Source of the DNA: Prorocentrum cordatum
Lineage: Eukaryota; Sar; Dinophyceae; Prorocentrales; Prorocentraceae
Assembly: GCA_963575745.1 (NCBI GenBank)
Contig: CAUYUJ010004592.1
Span: 349,540-413,539, forward strand
Reading direction: 5' to 3'
Length of the DNA: 64,000 nucleotides
Both the position numbers and the translations under genes were made by a program. Position 1 is the stretch's first letter. Every line of letters starts with the position of its first letter. Shown in pieces: positions 1 through 10,046 of the stretch. The notes below the pieces were generated by a model. The model had not been told where the DNA came from. It searched no databases and saw only the letters and a program-made list of their open reading frames with translations.

Positions 1-88
1 CCAGCCAAGTCCGCCTGCCCCGGCCCGGGCGGAGAAACGCCGGGCGCGAGGGATGCGCCGCAGGATTGCGGCGGGGGGAGGCAGGACC

Positions 89-308
89 TGGCCACCTGCC
101 AGACCACCCCAACTCAACCCGAAGACCCGAATTTCGGGTTGGGGGGGGGGGTCGGGTTCCTCCTCCGCCTCCTCCTCCTCCTTCTCCTCCTTGGTTCGGG
201 CTCGGGTTCCATATCTGTTTTTTCAGTTCTCCTCGATCCACCCACACTGGAAGTGGAGGGCAGACTTGAGGCCTTGGGGCTGGGCTGGGGTGGTTTGGTG
301 GGTGGTGA
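89..308. mobile_element. MITE-like element, family K, copy 1
   Basis: This 220-bp element has imperfect terminal inverted repeats. The left end reads TGGCCACCTGCCAGACCACC, and the complement of the right end begins TCACCACCCACCAAACCACC. An exact 5-bp direct repeat, GGACC, flanks it at 84-88 and 309-313. The interior holds a short CTC-rich tract that is absent from the second copy at 9520-9685. There is no coding capacity, so the element is non-autonomous. Confidence 0.82.
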
Positions 309-313
309 GGACC

Positions 314-1142
314 CGAGAAGGTAGACAGGAAGCTGGGGGTTGCGCCCATGCCGTCCCAGGGGGGCGGCGTCGGCCCTGCGCGGGGCTCGGCGCTGGCGCT
401 GGGGCGCCGGCATCAGTCGAAGCGTAGGCAACATATTCTGGTCTTAGGTCGGGCATGTTCTCCTGCAGGCGGAATTTTTGAGAAAAAACCAGAGCCAAAC
501 CAGGCTCGAGAAAAATCAAAGATAGTAGAAACATCGTCCCCCGACAACTTTGACCAAGTTTGAAACTTCTTCCTTTAGAGGGACATGCCCGTCTTAATTC
601 TGGTCGGCTCACCCGATGCCCCGCGGTGGCGTCGCTGCCCGTCGTTCGCAGGAGGGTGGGCTGGAGGATGGGAGGGCTGCTCTGCTTTCCAGTGTGCCCC
701 CAGGTGGCGGGGCAAAGGGCAGCCCGCTCGCTGGGCCCGCGCAGTGCGCCTGGCCCGCTCCGCAACGATGGCGCCCGCTGGACAGCTGCGCCGAGGACGT
801 GCCGTCCACGGGAGCGCTGCGAGTGGGAAGCCGAGGTGCGGCGTCCGAACAGTCGGCATTCAGCAGAGCGGCGCTCGACTATGAAATGCCTGGGCGCGGC
901 TCCAGACACTACACGTCGCCGCGCCGTTTGTTCTCGACGCGTTTAGGTGGATGATGTTAACATTACGGCGAACCCACGGCGAGCCCTGCGCCCCGCGCCC
1001 AAGTGGACGACGCTGGCACCGCGGCAAACCCACGGCAAGCCCACCGTGCTCGAGGCGGCGGTTGTCCTGGTGGCCGAGGAGCCCGACCCAAGGCGGAAGG
1101 CCGCGCAGCGGAACAAGCGGCGCGGCGACGTATGGAGCCCGA
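314..1142. other. Unassigned G+C-rich sequence
   Basis: I see no conserved protein, RNA gene or repeat here. Open frames exist on both strands but have the Arg/Ala/Pro-rich look expected from G+C-rich non-coding DNA. Confidence 0.5.
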
Positions 1143-1337
1143 TCGGTGATCTACTGACCCGGGTCAATCCAGACCCGGGTCATTCAGGCCTTGCAGGACC
1201 CTGCGAGATCCTGAACGATCTTGCAGGATCCTGCACCCAAGCCCAGGTCAATGCGCCCCTGGCCCTGCAGGATCCTGCAAGGTCCAGCGCTCTGACTGAA
1301 CCCTCGTTTGCATTGACCCCCGTCTCTTGAGTCCCGA
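1143..1337 (+). mobile_element. MITE-like element, family C, copy 1
   Basis: The left end follows the family pattern TCGGGGATCTTCTGACCC with one or two changes, and the right end is GAGTCCCGA. The exact TSD CCCGA flanks it at 1138-1142 and 1338-1342. The interior has the family hallmarks: paired GACCCGGGTCA blocks near the left end, several CAGGATCCTGCA palindromes, and two GACCCCCGT blocks near the right end. Confidence 0.88.
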
Positions 1338-1938
1338 CCCGAGCTCTGCGTCTCTCCCGCGGCCAGCAGGCCGTGTGGGCTGGTGTCGACAAGGGCCAGC
1401 GCGTGTGCGGACACCTTAGCGTGCGGCGTGCTCGCGCCAGCTCGGCAGCCGACAGGAGCCCCCCAGGGGGGCCCGAAGCCCGACGTGGACGCAGGGCACG
1501 GCACCCTGGAGGAGATGAAGGGACGGGGACGGAGGGGGGAGACAAAAGACAAGAGCATCGCGCAACCGTCGTCCTGGCAGCGGACAGCCGCCGGCAGGCG
1601 GAACTCCCGAGGGCCCCGGCAGGCCTCACGGGACGCCGAAGTGGGAGGCCACCTCCGAGAACGCGACCCCCCCCGCCCCTGGGAGGGCACCTCCAGGCCG
1701 GGCGGGGAATACCGCAGCAGGGAGCCCCGCGGGCTCGGGCGAGGGAGGGTGGGGCGCGGTACCCGGGCCTCCCAGGGGCGTGTGGCCGCAGTGCGCCTGC
1801 GCTGACGGCTGCTGGCCTCGCCCTCGCTACAGAGCTGCTGCTGGGCGCAGGCGAGACGCCCGCTGGACCACTCTGCCTCTGCTGCGCCGGCCGCCCTGCC
1901 ACTGCCAGCCCATCTTGATGTTGCCACTCTGTTCGTGG
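1338..1938. other. Unassigned G+C-rich sequence
   Basis: Open frames run on both strands, but none has a recognisable domain or a clear advantage over its antisense frame. I see no structured repeat. Confidence 0.45.
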
Positions 1939-2140
1939 TCTCGAAGAGAAAATAAACGCCACAAACAGAAACTTTTGGCGCTCCGGACCGATTGCTTGAA
2001 TCCTCGCCGGATCCCCCTCCCTGGCGCGCGGAGCGCGCCAGGGGCGGCGCCGGAGGCGCCTCAAGGGGGGCCCCAGGGCGGATCCAAGGAATCCGCGCGG
2101 AGCGCCAAACGTTTATGTTTATGGCGTTTTCTCTTCGTCC
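1939..2140. mobile_element. Foldback (hairpin) element, copy 1
   Basis: The ends CGAAGAGAAAA and TTTTCTCTTCG are inverted copies. The arms stay complementary through TTGGCGCTCCG and GCGGATTCCTTGGATCC-type blocks towards a G+C-rich centre containing GGCGCGCGGAGCGCGCC. The core closely matches the hairpin at 9105-9312. No clear TSD was found, so the exact ends are uncertain. Confidence 0.65.
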
Positions 2141-2319
2141 ATTTTCGGGAAGCCCTAGCCCTCACGATGTCTCTCTGTCATCTCGCCACGACCACGTCCA
2201 GCGAGCTGCTGGACTCATCCGGCCATGCCGCCGGCTGACGGGGCCTCCCTCTCGACCGCGCTCGTCAGGCCCATATCCTCCACCTGGCACTCCCGACCCC
2301 TTTGGGTACAGTGCTGCTG

Positions 2320-2512
2320 TCGGGAGCGGCCAAGAGGGGGGTGTCCAAGAGGGGGTGGTGCAAAACATGACCGGCGGCATGTGCTCGGCCCAGCAGGGGG
2401 GCCAGGGACGTAAAGGAATAAGACGAGGCGCCATGAAACCTGGGGACATACCATGGCCCCCGCCATGATATACCCCCCCCCCAATCATCACCCCCCTCCT
2501 TGCCGCCCCCGA
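2320..2512 (+). mobile_element. MITE-like element, family D, copy 1 (uninterrupted)
   Basis: This 193-bp element begins TCGGGAGCGGCCAAGAGGGG; the complement of its right end begins TCGGGGGCGGCAAGGAGGGG. The exact TSD TGCTG lies at 2315-2319 and 2513-2517. The interior, including the CATGACCGGCGGCATGTG block, is closely shared with the copy at 31732-32139. That copy carries an insertion, so this one represents the empty state. Confidence 0.9.
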
Positions 2513-2563
2513 TGCTGCCCTCCTGGCTCCCACTTGCCCGGCTGCGGTGCTCTGAGGGGCAGC

Positions 2564-2693
2564 TCGCCATCTCTCGGACGTCCATTCCCCGTGTTTTTGT
2601 CGGTTTGGTGCGTGTTTTGTTCGCCAAATGATCAAGGATGCTCCTCGGTGGTTCTCACCGAAGGGAAAATGCACACGTCCGAGCGATGCCAAG
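2564..2693 (+). mobile_element. MITE-like element, family F, copy 1 (empty site)
   Basis: This element of about 130 bp has inverted ends around CTCGGACGT and a conserved middle containing GATCAAGGATGCTCCTCG. The copies at 14248-14377 and 42649-42971 align along its whole length. Its AAATGCACACGTCC segment is uninterrupted, which defines the pre-insertion sequence of the site used by element M in the third copy. Flanks GCAGC and GTAGG match at only 3 of 5 positions, so the TSD here has decayed or is absent. Confidence 0.7.
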
Positions 2694-3696
2694 GTAGGCG
2701 CCGACCTGGCATCAGAGGCCCACACCGCCGGCAGTGCGGCGGCTTGCCGCCCCCGAGGCACTCTGGCGAAGCCGCGCACGGGCCCGGGCGGGGCGGGCCC
2801 CGCGCGGCCCCGCGCCGTTGCCCGCCTCGGCCACGCCTGCGGTGTGCCGCGGGGGAGGCCTCCGCCGCAGGCGCCCGCGCTGCAGCGCTGCCTCTGTTTT
2901 TTGCTCGAGTCCCGCGGCTGTGCGCTCTCCCCGCGGCGGTCCCGCGGGGCGCCGGCACCTGCGCCGCGCCCGGGAGGAAGCTGGTCGAGGAGAATGGGGG
3001 ATGGGGATGGGGGGTGGGGAGAAGGACAGGGATAGGGGATGGGGATAGGGGGGAGGAGCGACTTTTTTATGGAGGAGCGCCTCGGGGAGGAGCGACCCGG
3101 AGAGGAGCGCCTCGGGGAGGAGCGGCTTGGAGATGGGAGGAAGGGCCCGGGGAGCGTGGTGGGGGAGGGAGGAGCGGGGAGAGGAACACAGATGGGAGGG
3201 GGGGAGGGCGGGGGGGGGAAGGAGAAGGGGGGACAGGGGGAAGACAAGATCGGGGGACGAGGGGGCGGGAGAGGCCCAAGCCTCCGGCGTCCTGCTTCTC
3301 ATGGCCACGCGGCCTCGGAACCCTCGACGCCTGCCGGCGGGCTGGCTCTCCATCCCGCATGGTCTCTCTGGCGAGCCTCGGGCTCGAGCGCGGTCTCCAA
3401 AGTTCGAAGACGGCGACCAACCTTCGTGCCATTCCTGCTGTTTTCTTTCAGCGCGTAGGGGGGAAGCGAGGTGGCATGAGGGAGGCGGGTCCTGGCGGAG
3501 GCGGGTTCAGGATTCCCCAGCACCAGCTTTTCCTCCAACCCGCTGCCTCGCGGTCCCCAGTCCTGGGAAGGGCCTCGAACCGTCAGACAACTACTCTGGA
3601 TGCTAATATAGTCGGCGAAGAGAGGGTTGGGTGGCTGCCGAGGGTGCCCAGTTTTCGAGGGCCTCGGGCCCTCTGGGCCTCGCGAGAGGTGCTCGA
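2694..3696. other. Unassigned; polypurine tract with short tandem repeats
   Basis: The stretch at about 2990-3290 is strongly purine-biased on the plus strand (GGGGAT, GGGGAGG). It includes GGAGGAGCGCCTCGG-type units repeated at 3070-3135. The remainder is G+C-rich without a recognisable gene. Confidence 0.45.
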
Positions 3697-4860
3697 GTGC
3701 GAGGCGCGCTCGCGCGAGCACGCGTGAGCCCCAACGGGCGGGTCGGGTGGGGCGGGCGGGCCCTAACGGGCGGGGCGAATCGGGTCGGGTCGGGGAAACC
3801 GTAACGGGCGGGGCGGGTCAGGTCGGGCGGGACACCAAAGTGTGGGGCGCGCTCGAGTGAGCGCGCGTGTGCCCGAACGGGCGGGTCGGGTCGGGCGGAC
3901 CCTAAACGGGCGGGACGGATCGGGTCAGGTCGGGAGGACCCTAACGGGCGGGTCGGGTCGGGCAGGCGGAGCACTAAAGTGTGGGGCACGCCCGAGCGAG
4001 CACGCGTGAACCCTAACGGCCGGGTCGGGTCGGGCGGGCGGACCCTGACGGACGGGACGGGTCGGGCCAGGTCGGAAGGACCCTGACGGGCGGGTCGGGT
4101 CGGGCGGGCGGGGCACTAAAGTATGAGGCGCGCTCGAGTGGGCACGCGTGAACCCGAACGGGCGGGTCGGGTCGGGCGGGAGGACCCTAACGGGCGGGGC
4201 GGATCGGGTCGGTTCGGGTAAACCCAAGCGGGCGGGTCGGGCAGGGCGGGCGGGACACCAAAGTGTGGGGCGCGCTCGAATGAGCACCCATGCACCCTAA
4301 CGGGCGGGTCGGGTCGGGCGGGCGGACCTTGACGGGCGGGATGGATCGGGTCAGGTCGGGAGGACCCTGACGGGCGGTTGGGTCGGGCGGGCGGGACACT
4401 AAGGTGTGGGGCGCGCCCAGGCGAGCAAGCGTGAACCCTAACGGGCGGGTTGGGTCGGGCGGGCGGACCCTGACGGGCGGGACGGGTCGGGTCGGGTCGG
4501 GCGGACCCTGACGGGCGGGTCGGGTCGGGCGGGCGGAGCACAAAATGTGGGGCACGCTGGAGCGAGCACTCGTGAACCCTACTGGGCGGGTCGGGTCGGT
4601 CGGGCGGACCCTAACGGGCGGGACGGGTCGGGTCGGGTCGCGCGGACCCTGACGGGCGGGTCGGGTCGGGCGGGCAGGGCACGAAAGTGTGGGGCGCGCT
4701 CGCGTGAGCACGCGTGAACCCGAACGGGCGGGTCGGTTTTGGCGGGCGGACCCTGACGGGCAGGACGGGTCGGGTCGGGTCGGGCAGATCCTGATGGGCG
4801 GGTCGGGCGGGCGGGACACTGAGTGTGAGGCACGTTCGAGTGAGCACGCGTCTGTCCTTG
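3697..4860. repeat. Higher-order minisatellite, period about 141 bp
   Basis: Nine diverged units are marked by GTGTGGGGCGCGCTCGAGTG-like blocks near 3697, 3840, 3980, 4121, 4263, 4404, 4545, 4687 and 4823. Inside each unit, GGGCGGGTCGGGTCGGGCGG and ACCCTAACGGGCGGG sub-repeats recur. The run is a G-rich, potentially quadruplex-forming plus strand. Pro/Arg-rich open frames on the minus strand are by-products of the repeat. Confidence 0.85.
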
Positions 4861-5104
4861 CCAGGGGGGCACGTAGCACTGACTGATCCTGGGCCTCAGG
4901 GGGGCCTGAGCAAGGGCGGTGTGCATGTGTAGGTCAGGCCGTCCGGGAAGAAGGCGGTGGGTTGTACTTCCATTGCTGCTGCGGGAACGCAACGGAGCTC
5001 CAACCAACCGGCGGCGGGCAAGAGGAGCCAGAGGAGGAGAGGAAGAAAAGGAGCAGCAGCAGCATGAAAGGACAGAAGCGGGAGGAGGAGAGGATCGAGA
5101 GGAG

Positions 5105-5425
5105 GGTGAAAACGAACCCAGGCGAAAACCATGCCGGGCGAAAGACCAACCCGGGCAAAACCCCACCTGGGCGAAAGCCAACCAGGGCGAAAGCGACCTG
5201 GGCGAAAGCCAACCTGGGCGGAACCCAACAGGGCGAAAGCCAACCCTGGCGAAAACGAACCCGGGCTAAAGCCAACTCGGGCGAAAAACGAACCTGGGCG
5301 AACGCCAACCCAGGCGAAAGCCAGCCCGGCCGAAAACGAACCAGGGCGAAAGCCAACCGGGCGAACGCAAACCTGGGCGAAACGAACCGGGCGAAACAAA
5401 CCGGGCGGAAGCCAGCACGGGCCAA
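5105..5425. repeat. Minisatellite, 16-17 bp unit
   Basis: About twenty units vary around GGGCGAAAGCCAACCT, with indels of one or two bases between units. The alternating unit lengths break any single frame, which argues against a repeat protein. Confidence 0.8.
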
Positions 5426-5989
5426 AGACATCTACTCCCTCTGGAGGACGTGGAGGCCTTTCTGAAAATCCTGGGGACACCACTTGGGCAGGAGCACCCC
5501 CGGCAGCAGCACCCACGCGTCGGGTCGGACGAAAGGGGGCGGGGGGTAGCACAACCGACCCGTGTCATGAGGCTGCGCGGTGAGGATGCACGGGCCTTGG
5601 AAGGCCGTGTCGACGTCTTTCGAACGAGGCGAGGCAGCGAAAGTCGCCAAGGATGGGCCGGCGGGGAAGACTGCAAGGGTACAGGGCAGTTTTCAATACA
5701 TGGGTTTTTTTAAGCATATAGGGTTTGTAATACATGATTAATGTATGAAAACATTTATGCATGCACTCCTCGCTGTTTTTAATACTAGATCCTTGCATCT
5801 TTAATACATGATCCGCACGCGGAGCATGTATCAAAAAGGCACGGTACCCTCGGGAACGATGCCCATCCTTACCGTGCGGGTGGAGCGTGCGGGCCGGGAG
5901 GCAGAATCAGTTGGCACGGCTGGCTCTCTCGGCCCCTCCAGGCGCGGAGCGCGCCCGTATTGGCGGGGCCAAAAACCGGCTGCATGGGG

Positions 5990-5990
<1 letters not shown>
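5426..5990. other. Unassigned; includes a locally A+T-rich patch
   Basis: The segment 5695-5830 is clearly A+T-richer than its surroundings and carries TTTTAATAC and AATACATGAT motifs three or four times. No gene is recognised. Confidence 0.4.
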
Positions 5991-6029
<39 letters not shown>

Positions 6030-6034
6030 GGGAA

Positions 6035-6077
<43 letters not shown>

Positions 6078-6113
6078 GAGAGAGAGAGAGGGAGAGAGAG
6101 ACCAAGAGAGAGA

Positions 6114-6149
<36 letters not shown>

Positions 6150-6256
6150 GAGAAAGAGAGAGAGAGAGAGAGATAACGAGAGAGAGAGAGGCAGAGAGAG
6201 AGAGGGAGAGAGAGACCAAGAGAGAGAGAGAGAGAGAGAGAGACAAAGAGAGAGAG
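5991..6256. repeat. (GA)n microsatellite with a short GACA run
   Basis: Nearly continuous GA dinucleotides are interrupted by ACAGACAGACAG at about 6050-6075 and by AGACCAAGAG blocks that recur every 50-130 bp. The recurrence suggests segmental duplication inside the tract. Confidence 0.9.
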
Positions 6257-6548
6257 ATAATGATATATAGAGCGAGAGGGAGACAACGAGGGCGAGAGGC
6301 ACAGGGACAGAGGTGAGGGGGAACGTTTTAGGGGGGGGGGCAGGCTCGGGGGTTGATATCTCGCCGATCGGTCGGCGGCGGTAGGCCCCCCCCCCCGACA
6401 GCGAGGCGGCACGCTCCCAGGAGGGTCGAGCCATCGGGCCCCTGCCGGCGATCCGTGGGCGGCCGGGGTGCGATGCGTCCCCTCCCCCCTCCCTTGGCGC
6501 ATGCCCCTCCCCCCACCCGAGCTCACTGTCGGGAGAAAGCACCACTGA
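6257..6548. other. Spacer between GA/GACA arrays
   Basis: This unique G+C-rich spacer holds short inverted blocks around CGCCGATCGGTCGGCGG and two poly-C/poly-G runs. No gene is seen. Confidence 0.4.
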
Positions 6549-6582
<34 letters not shown>

Positions 6583-6840
6583 CGAGCGAGAGATAGGGAC
6601 AGAGAGAAGAAGGGAGAGAAGGGAGAGAAGGCAGGCAGGCAGGCAGGCAGGCAGGCGGGCAGGCAGGCAGGCAGAACGACAGACGGACAGACAGACAAGC
6701 AAACCAGACAGGCAAACAGGCCGAAAGACAGATAGACAGACAGACGGACAGACCGACAGACAAACAGGCAGCCTGACAGACCAGACAGACAGACAGACAG
6801 ACAGACCAAGCAGACAGACAGACAGACAGACCGACAGACC

Positions 6841-6900
<60 letters not shown>

Positions 6901-6937
6901 CGGACCGACAGACAGACAAAGAGAGGGAGAGACCAGG

Positions 6938-6972
<35 letters not shown>

Positions 6973-8675
6973 CCAAGACAAGACAAGACAGACAGACAGA
7001 CCAGACGGACAGACAAGACAAGACAGACAGACAAACAGACCAGACCAGACCAGACCAGACGGACAGGCAGACCAGACAGACAACCCGACAGACAGACCGA
7101 CAAGACGGAAAGACAAGACAGAAAGACACACAGACAGACAGACAGACCAGACAGAGAGACCAACAGACAGACAGACAGACAGACCAGACAGACAGAAAGA
7201 CCGACAGACAAACGGACAACACAGACAGACAGACGGACCGACAGACACAGAGCGGGGAAGACCGAGCAGACAGACAGACAGACAAACCAGACAGACAGAT
7301 AGAGGACAAGGCAGGCAGACAGACAGACGGACCAGACCAGACAGACGAACAGACAGACAGTCCGACCGACAGACAAGACAGACAGACGAACAGACAGACC
7401 AGACAGACCAGACAGACAGACAGTCAGACAGACCAGACAGACCAGGCAGACAGTCAGACAACGCGACAGACAGAAACACAAACGGACAGACCAACCAAAC
7501 AGACAAACAAGCCAGGAGGAGAGACCGGCACACAGGTAGACAGACACCCCAACAGACAGACAGACAAGACAAGACAGACAGACAGACAAGAGAGACAGAC
7601 AGACACACACACACACAGACAGACAGACCAGACAGACAGACAGGCAGACTGACGGACAGACAGACAGACAGACAGGCAGACAGGCAGACTGACAGACAGG
7701 CAGACTGACAGACAAGGCAGACAGACAGACAGACAGACACACAAACAAACAGACAGACAGACAGACCAGACCGACAGACCGACAAGGCAAGGCAGACAGA
7801 CGAACAGACCAGACAGACCGACAGACAGACAGACCGACAGACCTGACCGACAGACGGACCGACAGACCAGAACAGACCAGACCAGGCAGACAGACAGACA
7901 GACGGTCAGGCAGACAAGACAAGGCAGACAGACAGACAGACCAGACAGACAGACAGAAAGACAGACAGACAGACCGACAGACCAGACCGACAGACCAGAC
8001 AGACAGAAAGACCGACAGACAAACGGACAACACAGACAGACAGACGGACCGACAGACAGACAGACCAAACGGACAGACCGACCGACAGGCAGACAGGCAT
8101 ACCGGCAGACCAGACCAGACCTGACAGACCAGACGGACGAGACAGACAGACGGACGAGACAGATAGACAGACGGACGGACAGACAGACAGACCAGACGGA
8201 CAGGCAGACAGACAGATCAGACAGACAGAGAGACCAACAGACAGACCACACCAGACAGACAGACAGACAGACAGACAGACTTACAAGCAGACAGACAGAC
8301 AGACAGGCAGGCAGACAGGCAGACTGACAGACAGGCAGACTGACAGACCGACAGACAGACCGACAGACCAGACCGACATACCAGACCAGACAGACAGAAA
8401 GACCGACACACAGACAGACGGACAAGACAGACAGACAGACAGAACGGACAAGACAGGCAGACAGACAGACGGACCGACAGACAGACAGACAGACGGACCA
8501 GACGGACAGACCGACCGACAGGTAGACAGACAGACCAGACGGACAGACCGACCGACAGGCAGACGGACAGACCAGACCTGACAGACCAGACAGGCAGACA
8601 GACAGACGGATAAGACAGACAGACAGACGGACAGGCAGACAGACAGACAGAAAGAGAGAGAGAGAGAGAGAGAGC
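6549..8675. repeat. Giant (GACA)n microsatellite with GA and GGCA borders
   Basis: A (GA)n border at 6549-6600 and (GGCA)n at about 6628-6675 lead into roughly 2 kb dominated by GACA. GACC and GACG variants and occasional single-base slips change the frame. A second (GA)n border lies at about 8650-8675. All the long Cys/Leu/Ser- or Thr/Asp/Arg/Gln-rich open frames here are repeat artefacts. Confidence 0.95.
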
Positions 8676-9104
8676 GAATGAAGGAGAGGCGGCGGCGCGG
8701 CCAGGCCGAGCCGGCCTTTTGTCGGCGGCGGCCGCGCCGAATTCCTGGCTCGGCCCGTGCCCGGCGAGCTCCCTGCCCCCCCCCCCCCGACCCCACCCCC
8801 GCCCGACCCTCGGCCAGCGAAGAAGTCCATGAAGGAGTGTCCTAACGTACCTACGCCTTCTTTACACCGTAACCTAATACACCAGTCAACCAAGTACTCA
8901 TCTCTAGGGAAACAAAAAGTGACATAAACATGAAACAACTCGGAGGCCCGCGCGGCACGCGTGCGTGCGTGCGTGCGTGCGAGCTCCCTGCCCCCCCCCC
9001 GACCCCACCCCCTTCTCTAGGGGAACAACAAGGGACACAAACACAAGACGGTCGCCATGTTGGCGCCCTGGGAGAAGCCGATGACCGACGGCGAGCCCAC
9101 GGGG
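8676..9104. other. Unassigned, with partial foldback arms
   Basis: The segment at about 8905-8956 matches one arm of the hairpin at 9105-9312, including CATGAAACAACTCGGAGG. Two copies of CGAGCTCCCTGCC followed by poly-C and GACCCCACCCC lie near 8766 and 8980, and (GTGC)n lies at 8960-8980. This looks like partial or solo arms of the foldback family. Confidence 0.45.
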
Positions 9105-9312
9105 GGGAATAGGGGAACAAACAGAGGCATATACATGAAACAACTCGGAGGTCCGCGCGGACTGCTCGGATCGGCGCTGGGCCCCCCTCCCTGGCGCGCG
9201 GAATGCGCCAGGGGCGGCGCCGGAGGCGCCGCCAGGGGGCCCCAGCGCCGATCCGAGCAATCCGCGCGGGCCTCCGCGTTGTTATGTTTGTGCCACTTTT
9301 TGTGCCCTTATT
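9105..9312. mobile_element. Foldback (hairpin) element, copy 2
   Basis: The left arm (AACAACTCGGAGGTCCGCGC, then GCTCGGATCGGCGCTGGG) and the right arm (CCCAGCGCCGATCCGAGC, then GCGCGGGCCTCCGCGTTGTT) are near-complementary over about 60 bp. The central CCCTCCCTGGCGCGCGGA and GGCGGCGCCGGAGGCGCC blocks are shared with 1939-2140. It has no coding capacity. Confidence 0.7.
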
Positions 9313-9442
9313 TTCGGCAGGACGCGGGCGGGTCCCGAGGGAGGCGGGCGCCGGCTCCCATGGGGCCCCCCGCCCGGATGGTCCGGGCCAGCTTCTTGCC
9401 GTCCTGTCCCGCGGGGGCCCGTGGAGCGCCCAGCGAGGTCAT

Positions 9443-9757
9443 ACCTCCTCCTCCCTCCTCCTCCTCCTCCTCCTCCTCCTCCTCCTCCTCCTCCTCCTCC
9501 TCATACCTCCTCCTCATACTGACTACCTACCAGACCACCCCAACCCAACCCGAAGACCCGAATTTCGGGTTGGGGGGGGTATGGGTTCCATACGTGTTTT
9601 TTCGATGTTCCCCCCCCCCCCCCACTGGAAATGGAGGGCAAATTGAGGGCTTCGGGTTGGGTTGGGGTGGTTTGGTAGGTGGTGACATACCTTCTCCTCC
9701 TACCTCCTCCTCCTCCTCCTCCTCCTCCTCCTCCTCCTCCTCCTCCTCCTCCTCCTC
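9443..9757. repeat. (CTC)n microsatellite split by element K
   Basis: CTC repeats at 9443-9514 and 9691-9757 bracket the family K element at 9520-9685. The element and its CATAC duplication interrupt what was probably one continuous tract. Confidence 0.8.
9520..9685. mobile_element. MITE-like element, family K, copy 2
   Basis: This 166-bp element has near-perfect inverted ends of about 40 bp. The left end begins TGACTACCTACCAGACCACC; the complement of the right end begins TCACCACCTACCAAACCACC. The exact TSD CATAC lies at 9515-9519 and 9686-9690. Compared with the copy at 89-308 it lacks the internal CTC tract. Confidence 0.88.
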
Positions 9758-10046
9758 CAGGCCATAACTCGAGCCTCCGGCGGCCGCTCGGGGGCGCTCC
9801 GGGCACCCGCTTGCTGCACGGTGATTTTGTCGCGCAAGCACCATGCGAACGCCTGGGGCGCCAGGAGGCGCAAGGTGCCTCGCTGCGCCCGGCGGCGGCG
9901 GCGGCGACGGCGGCGGCGAACACGCTGACGCGTCGTCCTCGCGCCTGGGGCGCTGGGAGGCGCCAGCCAGCAGGCAGGCGCCCACCGGCACGACCCCGCA
10001 CCCCACGGCCCCCAGGACGGACTCCATGACTCCCCCCAGCCGCGCC

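Noticed and set aside
1180-2064. 294-residue minus-strand open frame
   Set aside because: It runs through a family C element and a foldback element and has no domain; composition explains its length.
5831-8938. Open frames of 490-710 residues on the minus strand (Cys/Leu/Ser/Val-rich) and 450 residues on the plus strand
   Set aside because: They are translations of GACA/GA microsatellites; frames change at every slip and no unique protein sequence is present.
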